From Pezicula radicicola (taxonomy: Eukaryota > Ascomycota > Leotiomycetes > Helotiales > Dermateaceae): 64,000 nucleotides of DNA. The position numbers were made by a program, and so were the translations under genes. Of this stretch, positions 56,293 to 64,000 are shown in pieces; position 1 is the first letter of the stretch, and the number at the start of each line of letters is the position of its first letter. The notes beneath the pieces are model-generated. The model saw nothing but the letters and a program-made list of their open reading frames with translations, was not told the DNA's origin and searched no databases. Where the stretch lies: contig PDUO01000018.1 in NCBI GenBank assembly GCA_003008705.1, forward strand, positions 150,630-214,629. Reading direction: 5' to 3'.

Positions 56293-58471
56293 TCAATATG
56301 ACCACATTCCAGTGTATTGAAAATCTTGACTTCGACCATCCGGCACATTTGCAGGAGTGTATGTAGTAGGTGGCATATTAGTCGGCAGTTGTCCAGAATA
56401 ATAAGGAGAATCGAACGAGTACAGCCCAGGCGTAGTAAAATCTGCACCCGTGGTAAATATATTGTTCTGGTAGGTAAAAGCATCCCCAACCTTTACACTA
56501 GGTGTAATATTTTGTTGTTCCAGAGTGGAATGTGGGTTGACTGTTGGTTCCAGCTGGTTGGCATTCTTGGACATTTCTAAAAGACCCATGTTGACATCAA
56601 GCATAGCCATTGCCGGTCTCATGAATCTCGCTCCATTCTCACTATTGATCTTCAAAATCCAACGGTATTCCCGGAGCTTGCCTCGGTAGAAGTCGGCATC
56701 CTGAGGATTAGAAGCTGTTGCACAGAGCAAGATCCCAAAAAAACCGATGAGAGCAAAGTTTTGAGGGGAAGCAAAGTACCAGAAACTTGACAGATGTTGT
56801 GGTTTCAAAGACTGAACGAAATCAATCGCAAACATGAAGCGTTCATGAGCGCCAGAGCGACAGATGGCAAGCAGGTGAGGGTTTGCTTGTCGAGGGAGCG
56901 CGAGGATGATTCGCCGATGAAGTGTAATCTCAGTAGCAACATAGGCCAATCTCAAGTAGCCAACTGAAGAAAGCTTCATCACATTTGTTGTCTCCATCGA
57001 TAAAACATCGGGCAGGTCTGCATACCATTCTTTGAGCCTGAATTGTACCGGCTTTACCTTTTCTAAAACCAGTGCAAGGCCACCGTCACCGGCATCAGCG
57101 ATTTCTCTAGAAGTCTTAACTGTAAAGACATTTTCAAGCAATTCAGAGAGGATCTGTGTTAGCGAGATCATGTAGGTGAAGAGAATCCTGCCCCTCTCGA
57201 CTTCGGAGCTTCCTTCTTGGTCATCCTCGTGAGACGCATTCTCTGGAAAATCCGTGCTTGTAACGGGTTGTAGGGCCCAGTTGCATGAGTTTATAAGGGG
57301 AGGTCTCCCGCTACTCATACTGCTCCATTTGTCTTGCATATAAAGACCCCATCCGAGCCTTTTCCTCAAACCCTTTTCCCAATCAGGTATATTCCAGTTA
57401 GTTGAGTCAAGGTGTAGCCCAAGTCCGTAGGCTACACTAACGAGTTGGGCTATCAATTCCGCTGAATCCGTATCAGTATGCTGGAGGAGTAAGAGGCCAG
57501 CCTGTACAGTTGACAGCTTCGGGCGATGAATCGTATCTCTCAGTGCTTTCCTCGCAAGTTCTTCTAAACTTGGAACATCTGGCTTTTTTGAGCTACTAAG
57601 CTGGTCGTCGTATGTCCAGTATTGCAAAGCCAGTAGATACACGGCAGCGAGCAGAGGGGGAGAGAATTCTCTGTATGATCGTGCGTACTTTTCCAGATAC
57701 ACTTCTTTGTGGAGAATTGGATAGCTCGGAAATACAATGCGAAAGTAAAGATCTATCAAGGCCTTCCCGTGGGGCCTGATAATTGCTTCAATGGCATCTA
57801 AGTCATCGAGTTCATCGGAATATCCTTGGGTTTCCGGATCAGGCAGCAATATGAATGCTTCATGTGAGGTTACTCTCCGAAGATTACCAACCCCAGCGAG
57901 TGGTATCTCATCATTTCCGGTGGTTGATAATCTGCCGAGGAGAGCTGGCTCAATGCCACATGTCGCTCCGATAAATCGACTATGATGTTTGTTCTGGAGG
58001 CCTAGCGTTTTCTTTAGGAGGCTGGGGCCTTCCAGTTCATCATATTCTTCAACCCCGGTCCCGTTAGTAGTCTTAATGATACGTGTTTGGGTTGCTGGCG
58101 ATTTTTTTGACCGTGCCGATGATGTTGACGGCCTTAGGTAAATTGGTTATCAGTAAGTACACTTGGTGCACGTGATAAAATGCTTAAATGCTTACCTTCG
58201 CCGTGAGTCTGGGTCGCCAGCAGACTGCGTAGGCTTTCTCTTGCGGGATTGGGGATTCTGAAGGAAGGTGCATTCTTGGGAATGAAATTTGCACAGAATG
58301 CATTGAGAAGAATCATCTTCCACAACACATCGTGATTTCCGCTTCCTCTACACCAACGGTTAGCAGCATGTCACTGCGGCTCTTCAGCCTTAAGGTAGGT
58401 AGTACGGTACTAACACAAGCGTCGCAAGGCCGTACAGGCCTATCTCGTTTTGTTTGGCGTGGCGAGGCCAT
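56293..58471 (-). CDS. Zn2Cys6 fungal transcription factor
   Basis: Three exons on the minus strand, 58471-58415, 58347-58196 and 58132-56293, give 682 residues. The first splice brings together a perfect zinc binuclear cluster: Cys16, Cys19, Cys26, Cys35, Cys38 and Cys45, spacing C-x2-C-x6-C-x8-C-x2-C-x6-C (RPCDACRKRKSRC, then CILCKFHSQEC). A basic linker with RKRKPTQSAGDPDSRRR follows. The middle is the fungal-specific transcription factor domain (PF04082 type): LIDLYFRIVFPSYPILHKEVY, LLLLQHTDTDSAELIAQLVSVAYGLGLHLD, and KRLGWGLYMQDKWSSMSSGRPP. The C-terminus is Gln/Asn/Pro/Thr-rich, as in activation regions. It resembles amino-acid and nitrogen-use regulators in the domain signature (Dal81/TamA-like), but I do not name an orthologue. 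Confidence 0.85.
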
Positions 58472-59586
58472 TTTCATTTATTCATTGTTACACACAACAA
58501 GCAATAAAGGCGCAAGGAGTTGAAAGCGTTGCGAGATGTACAAGTAGTGGGGTCCGGTGTTGAAGCATACAGTCGTAGTATTGTCGGAACGAGGTGGTGG
58601 GAAGTGGCGGGCACTGGTGGGAGATACGGAGTATTGAAACAAAAGTTGCAGGGATTGGTCCCGTGACGGGTGTGGGGGGTGACAGTGACAGGCGCTCTCG
58701 CTGGAGGAGGCCAGAGCAACGGTTAACCTTCGAGAAGCACTTCGCTACTTTTGTACTGTATCCTTCCTGTATCCTAGGTACAGACAGTACTGTACGAGGT
58801 ATCAACACCAGTCTTTATATAATTGTGAACGACACAACGCCTCGCACCCACCCCCGGCCAAGTTCTCAATGCACTGTACTGACTGTACATGCAATTGTTC
58901 TAGGTATCATACTACACTACATATATACTGCAGAGACCAGATAGCAGCATAACGTTTCGCAGCTCTACTCTTGTAGCAATCATCGGTATCCTTGTCTCCG
59001 GAATCTCTACCCGTGCGTTAGGCACAGGACCGTGAGCGATGCCTAGGCACATCCTCAGTCTGATTGACGATTTATTCTCCCGTCTAGATCTTTGTTGGGC
59101 AGGTACAGTAGCATAAAGCACGTGGGAATAATAAGGACATGTTGAAGGCGTAGCGGCTTCTATTCTTGAATGCTGGGATCTACCTTGCCTTGATGCTTCT
59201 GCAATGCCGTTCTCTAGTACAATTATCTCCGTTCCCCAACCGTGCCTGCGTGCCAACCCCTCGAAATAGCATGTCTAGACAAGCGCTAGCAAGCCTCACC
59301 GGATAAGTTTTGACCATCGCTCGCCTCATATTAATGCCAATGTTACCCAAGGCTGCCAGTAAAACAGTTAGCAAGTTGCTTTCTTCCAATGACTAAAGTT
59401 TACTAAAGTGAATCAGTCGTAAATAAACGGCACTTTTCAAAAGTATCTTGTTAAAGATGAAGTGCCGCTCTGCATGGAAAGATTCAATTTGGAGCACTGA
59501 CTTAGTTTGAGTAGCTCAGAGCAAGAATAAGTCGGTCATTGACTTGAAAAGAGCCCGACTGTACTTACTCGATGATGCAAGATCTA
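58472..59586. other. Intergenic region
   Basis: Promoter of the Zn2Cys6 gene and 3' flank of the MYND gene. The short frames (58488-58808, 58594-58944) lie in low-complexity sequence and are not called. Confidence 0.5.
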
Positions 59587-60810
59587 TCAGACACTGTACG
59601 GAGAGGTTACAGTGGCCCACGACGGATCTGCTTCCATCTCTACCTTCTTTCCTTCCTCCTCAAAGATTCCTCCCTTGCTTCTCATGTACCTATGACCTTT
59701 GAAGAACTTCTCAAATTTGTCCGGTGTCATGACCCTATCCACAAGCTTTTGGTTCATATCGGCGAGCTTGGCAGTATCATTCATCAGCCATCCAGTCTCG
59801 CGCTCATCTGCAATAGCAGGAGAGATGACATACTGGCAAAAGCGAGAGATTGCTTCTGCCTGGTTTGCAGGAAGTGGCTTCATATCTTTTCGGACCATAA
59901 GGACATTTCCAACTTGGCTTGTCCACAAAGGAGCTGGTGCGAGACCCCATTCTCCACTAGCCGGGTCGTTGTTCAAGGCCAGGTAAGTAGCAGACTGATT
60001 TGCCATCGAGTAAGCATAGCCATTCAACTTGGTTTTGTCTGGTACAGTTTTGCAAATGAGAATGGGAAGGCCCATGTGCTCTGAGATCGGTGTCGACTCT
60101 GACCGGAAGATAGCGTGGTGCTTTGGGATTTCAATTTCGATGTATTTGCGTCCACCGAGGAGTTTCTGCTCGCCGCGACAAAGAACAAGAACACCCTTAA
60201 CCTTCTTCTTCTTATTAGTTTTACGGAAGGCGACTTCCCAGAGCTGGCCAGCCTTTGTGAACATCAATTCGCCCCAATCCTCGTCATCGTACATTCCATG
60301 AAACTTATATGACTTGAAGTACTCGATAATAGATCGAAGGTCGTTTAGAGAAACGCTCTGGTAAGCATAACTGTCGCCGTTGTCATTGACGCAGACCATG
60401 CTGCCCTTCCATGGGTACTTGTAGATTCCACCAGTTATGCTGACCACGCTAGCGTTCATGTTAGATCCATCAGTTGTGAAATTTGGACGCGTCAAGATGA
60501 TGATGCCATTCTCCCGATTTCTAGGTAGTCTGACAAATACCAGCTCTGGGCTTGGACTGCCACGACCTAGCATCCCATTGATCTCCGACTCCAACACCCA
60601 CTTGAGTTGAGGGGCAGGTGAGTCTTCTGGAAGGTAAAGAGCAAGCAGATGAGAGGTGGAGGGTGCTTCACTCTCAGTCTTCTTGAAGGAGTTGCAGAAC
60701 AACTCGTGTAATTCAGAGTCCTTAGCCTTGCATTCATCAGAACAGTACCTCGCAGAACCGCAGGTAGCACATGGGGAGGCACGTGGTGAACCACAGACAG
60801 CACACGACAT
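59587..60810 (-). CDS. MYND zinc-finger protein, 407 aa
   Basis: Single exon from a true ATG. The N-terminus is a complete MYND zinc finger: Cys3, Cys6, Cys14, Cys17, Cys23, Cys27, His35 and Cys39 (CAVCGSPRASPCATCGSARY, then CSDEC). The remaining 360 residues hold a domain with WVLESEINGMLGRGSP and VFVRLPRNRENG that I recognise as recurring in uncharacterised fungal MYND proteins. MYND fingers bind proline-rich partners. No SET domain or other catalytic part is seen. It lies between the Zn2Cys6 gene and the AT-rich region. Confidence 0.8.
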   Translation of the reverse strand: MSCAVCGSPRASPCATCGSARYCSDECKAKDSELHELFCNSFKKTESEAPSTSHLLALYLPEDSPAPQLKWVLESEINGMLGRGSPSPELVFVRLPRNRENGIIILTRPNFTTDGSNMNASVVSITGGIYKYPWKGSMVCVNDNGDSYAYQSVSLNDLRSIIEYFKSYKFHGMYDDEDWGELMFTKAGQLWEVAFRKTNKKKKVKGVLVLCRGEQKLLGGRKYIEIEIPKHHAIFRSESTPISEHMGLPILICKTVPDKTKLNGYAYSMANQSATYLALNNDPASGEWGLAPAPLWTSQVGNVLMVRKDMKPLPANQAEAISRFCQYVISPAIADERETGWLMNDTAKLADMNQKLVDRVMTPDKFEKFFKGHRYMRSKGGIFEEEGKKVEMEADPSWATVTSPYSV

Positions 60811-63020
60811 CTTAACGGTGTTGTTTTTTGTGTAGTGGTACAGACCTGTATCCTGATCAGCTTCAGATCTTGAAAGATATTGCCATGCGTAGCATTTGAA
60901 AAGTGGAACTTACAGCGCGTTCGCGGTGACTAATCTCACTGAGTATTAGGCGTTGTGTGAAGACAACACAACAATATCTTAGAGTAATAGCAACGAGTGC
61001 ACTGCTTCGAGGTTTATGGTGAGATGTTGAGGGTGCGTTTGAAAGTGACGAAGAAGAAGTTGGTTGTTGTGGGAAGCGAGCCAGCTTGCTAAGGATTATT
61101 TTAAATTAAGCTCGAAGGTGAGGACTAAACTAATGACAGAACAGAAGCGTCACTGGAATAAAGATGAGATACAAATTTCTAGTACTAAATATAGAACTAG
61201 AATATTAGATCTGTTTATCTCATCTATTCAAGTGGTTTTTATTGCTAATACCTACACGGTCAAAGCCTTTTAAGATAATTGATATCTTTAGGCTAATATT
61301 TAACCAATTTGGTCTTTCAAATTACGCTATAAAGACTTAAGTTATATAAGATGAACTGCAGTACTTGTGATTAATACTGGTGACTGCTGCGAAATACAGT
61401 TAGCACCATTTTCATGTATCAAGGAGACCGTTATTGCTTTATTATTCTATTGAGGTTTAAGATGGCCCTTGTTATGCTACCTAGGTAGTTATATCTACCT
61501 CAACAAGCATCGGTTAGCAGTAGTAAAACAACCGCTTCGTAAAAGCAAGTGCATGGTATACATATATAAATAATACTAGAGCAAAAAACAAGCTTGTATG
61601 ACCTAATCAAGTCTATTTTTATGCGTTCCCAAACCTACAAGATATCATGAATCAGAAAGGAAGCTCTTGCTACATCAAAGAAGACACAAGGATGGTATAT
61701 AATACTTGTAAGATGACAAGAGCGTCTCGCTTATATTCTACACTGCAGTAGTTAATCTAGCATCTGTCGTTTAACTTGTCCTATATCTTTTCTTCTGAAC
61801 TAAGCGAGTTTAACTATTAAATGACAACGCATAACTTCTTAACAAGCGCAGTGTATATTTGCCGCGTGCAAGAGAAATTAACTAGAAATCGACTAATGTG
61901 TAAAGGAGAGTAATGATTGTCTCTACCAAGCGACATCATAGTTCTGTTCACATTCACTTGAACATGTAGCTATACTTATAATTTGAACTTGTAAAATGGG
62001 ACTCGATTGTAGAATAAAGTGAGGTCTAAAGGAAGGTATATATACATGAAAATAGGGGTAGTTAATGCGTACATGTCACCTAATTTCCGGCTGATATAGA
62101 GTGTATGCTATGCTTAACTCTTGTTCTCTTTGATCTAGTCTTTAGACATGGGTTTGTAGCACACCTTCCGGAAGAAGGTGTCAGATGTTGAGAGGAATAG
62201 TTTACGTGGAGGCAATGTCTACCTGGCAGGCAGTACATGTTCTTTCCCGACTCCTTCTGTTTATTAAGCTGTGTTGTGTTCTGTATTGAGTTTCTGTAAT
62301 GAGATAGGTGAGATTTGTAAGATTAGGTACCTAGGTAGGTAAAGAATAGACATAGTAAATATTAATAGTACAATCTGAAAAGCCCTCTTAACCATTGCAC
62401 AAAAACACAAGGTAGTGTGTAGTAGTTGCACAAGCGCTTAAGCTAAGCGAGTATGTTCACTTCACCTCTCTTACTCCAGTCCAGGTTGTCTTTCCACAAG
62501 TGCGCTCATCAATTGTAATATATTCCATGAACGCTACGCTAACAAGTTATCACGCCTAAGAGAAATACTCTAAGCTAGAAGACCGCCCAGGCGAGATATA
62601 AGTATGTATCAAATCATCGAATTCTTATCGAACGCTGGGTATAATATGTTCCTAAATACAATGGTGTCCTCCCCTCCTACTCTCTCCATGCTGTCCCGAT
62701 ACCAAGCATTAGAAATCTCTCATCATCTCATGATCCCTACGCATAGCAATGCACCAACCCAGATGCTCCTGTAAATCCCATTCCTCGCAAACCTAGCCCC
62801 CCATATGTTATTCCATGTGAAACTATGAACTTGAATAAAAGAGATCCGATAGAGTGCGGCGAAAGAGGATCGCTCCTTCTAGAGTGTAATATAACCTCCA
62901 TGATAACGGGTTCGTGTTAGTCGTAAATTCATACTTCCAAGATTATTCCTCGAATGAAGTACTCGAATACAGTACGCCGAGGAGACTAGCGCGTTGTCGA
63001 AAACAAGTCTCATCTGTCCG
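60811..63020. other. AT-rich intergenic region of about 2.2 kb
   Basis: 5' flank of the MYND gene and 3' flank of the RBR gene. The sequence is AT-rich with scattered short frames; I found no gene, repeat array or RNA gene. A tRNA or small noncoding RNA cannot be excluded by eye. Confidence 0.5.
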
Positions 63021-64000
63021 TCATTCAAAAACAGCTTCTAACATCGCATCCTCATTTCTCGTCTCGGCGTCGAGCCATTCCACTGGACTCATTGGACCAT
63101 ATCTCAAGCCTGTCTTCTCCTCCAGTTTCCTCCTCTCAATCTCAGCCAACGCACTCCATCGTTTGTTCATCCTCTGTCTCCTTTGGCTGAACAATCGAAC
63201 AAAACCATCCTCTTCTACTCCAAAGCTCTCCTCTAAAGCTTCTAACTCCTCTTGTTGCTTTGCTGCTAGTTTGCCGAGCTCTTCATCTTGTCGAATAAGC
63301 AGGTTTTCCATCTGCTTAGCCTGCTTGTCTCGCATGACATTGATTTTTGACTGGTGCAAACGGTCTAAATCATCGCGAAGATTGTACTGCTGGCCTAGCT
63401 CCCTTAAGTCTCTCTCTGTGACCACGCGTGCTGGATTAGAACCGCTTGCACTGCGACCCAGTCCATCACAGTACGCTTCCATGTGCTTCAGCCGGATCTG
63501 AACAGATCTTTTACTCTGTTTCAGACTGGCTCTTAATTCCATCTCAGCACCAACTTGACGATCTTCGAGATGTGCTGCAGTTTTGAGATGGCGTTCTTTC
63601 ATCTTTATCTGTAGGTCACCATACCTATCTAGGATGTCCAGCTTAGCTTGTCCGTGGCGGGTCCACATAAGCCATTTCATCTTCCTTTCAAAACTAGAGA
63701 AGCGGTCTCGCTCGTTGATCTGTCGCGCTCGCAATGCGTTTAGCTCTTCACTTGCCTGACTTCGGCTCTCGGCTTCACGTTTCGCAGCAGCCTCTAGTTT
63801 CTCTGCCTCCTCTCTTGCAGCTTTCTCTGCTTCTTCTTCAGCCGCCCGCGCCTCCTCCTCCAGTCGTCGACGTTCGAGCTCCTCTTCGCCATTGCAGTAA
63901 TTTGGGCATCCTACAGTTGGGTCCCAAACCGCACCACAGATGTAACAGAATTGGGCCTTACATCGACAGGTGATGTGACTGCAACCCTGGGTTAACTCGA
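63021..64000 (-). CDS. RBR (RING-between-RING) E3 ubiquitin ligase, C-terminal part
   Basis: The frame runs from 64000 to the stop at 63021, and the beginning is outside the window. The first residues read GCSHITCRCKAQFCYICGAV followed by WDPTVGCPNYC, a Cys/His pattern typical of the end of the RING2 (Rcat) domain of RBR ligases. A long Glu/Arg/Ala-rich coiled-coil region follows (EELERRRLEEEARAAEEEAE and on), then another helical region with DRDRFSS-like charged repeats and LRYGPMSPVEWLDAETRNED at the end. The catalytic Cys of RING2 and RING1/IBR lie beyond the edge. RBR enzymes move ubiquitin through a thioester. The long helical tail is common in fungal members. Confidence 0.78.
   Translation of the reverse strand, partial: ELTQGCSHITCRCKAQFCYICGAVWDPTVGCPNYCNGEEELERRRLEEEARAAEEEAEKAAREEAEKLEAAAKREAESRSQASEELNALRARQINERDRFSSFERKMKWLMWTRHGQAKLDILDRYGDLQIKMKERHLKTAAHLEDRQVGAEMELRASLKQSKRSVQIRLKHMEAYCDGLGRSASGSNPARVVTERDLRELGQQYNLRDDLDRLHQSKINVMRDKQAKQMENLLIRQDEELGKLAAKQQEELEALEESFGVEEDGFVRLFSQRRQRMNKRWSALAEIERRKLEEKTGLRYGPMSPVEWLDAETRNEDAMLEAVFE

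Noticed and set aside
63734..63973. 79-codon plus-strand frame
   Set aside because: It is the reverse shadow of the RBR coding sequence on the minus strand.

Overview
The window is nuclear DNA of a filamentous ascomycete fungus, probably a leotiomycete-like one, although the class is only inferred. Genes are interrupted by short GT-AG introns of about 45-70 bases. The families are typical of such fungi: a LaeA-like methyltransferase, a Zn2Cys6 regulator, AmdS-type amidase, NCS1 permeases, a HeLo-type protein and MYND and CCCH zinc-finger proteins. Transposon relics lie between the genes. I joined exons by hand from frame, splice sites and family conservation. Every multi-exon model sums to a whole number of codons, but no transcript data were available.

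Layout, left half: LaeA-like methyltransferase (2-1386, +); three small one-helix membrane proteins (1.9-5.0 kb) with a TA-flanked MITE between the first two; amidase (5385-7139, -); mitochondrial-type HAD hydrolase of the CECR5/YKR070W family (7830-9453, -); two unknown membrane proteins (10.5-12.9 kb); the COMPASS subunit Bre2/Ash2 (13582-15292, -) with an 18-base repeat array upstream; MFS sugar-type transporter (18225-20126, +); a TRZ/ATZ-type amidohydrolase broken by one stop codon (21336-22746, +); amidoligase-family protein (22890-24338, -); monocarboxylate-type MFS transporter (24775-26219, -); purine-cytosine-type NCS1 permease (27157-28786, +); CCCH zinc-finger protein (30711-33013, +).

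Layout, right half: a transposon graveyard at 34.5-37.7 kb (piggyBac, Copia and Tc1/mariner fragments); AtuA/DUF1446 protein (38169-40173, -); an isochorismatase-amidase fusion (40803-43009, -); a nearly intact piggyBac-like transposase with one nonsense codon (44157-45832, -); Fur-type NCS1 permease (47696-49744, +); a second, foldback-rich MITE (50242-50564); secreted haem peroxidase (50802-52763, -); HeLo-like/pseudokinase protein (53329-55558, -); Zn2Cys6 transcription factor (56293-58471, -); MYND protein (59587-60810, -); and the C-terminal part of an RBR ubiquitin ligase running off the right edge (63021-64000, -).

How the genes may work together: several act on small nitrogen compounds. 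The strongest case is the 719-residue fusion, whose first domain resembles biuret hydrolase and whose second resembles allophanate hydrolase. Together they could take biuret to ammonia and carbon dioxide in one polypeptide. The broken TRZ/ATZ amidohydrolase, the two nucleobase-type permeases and the AmdS-type amidase fit a loose heterocyclic or amide nitrogen salvage theme. They are spread over about 45 kb with unrelated genes between them, so a functional cluster is a hypothesis. The MFS transporter and the broken amidohydrolase share a duplicated upstream block of roughly 140-190 bases, the only direct sign of shared regulation that I found.
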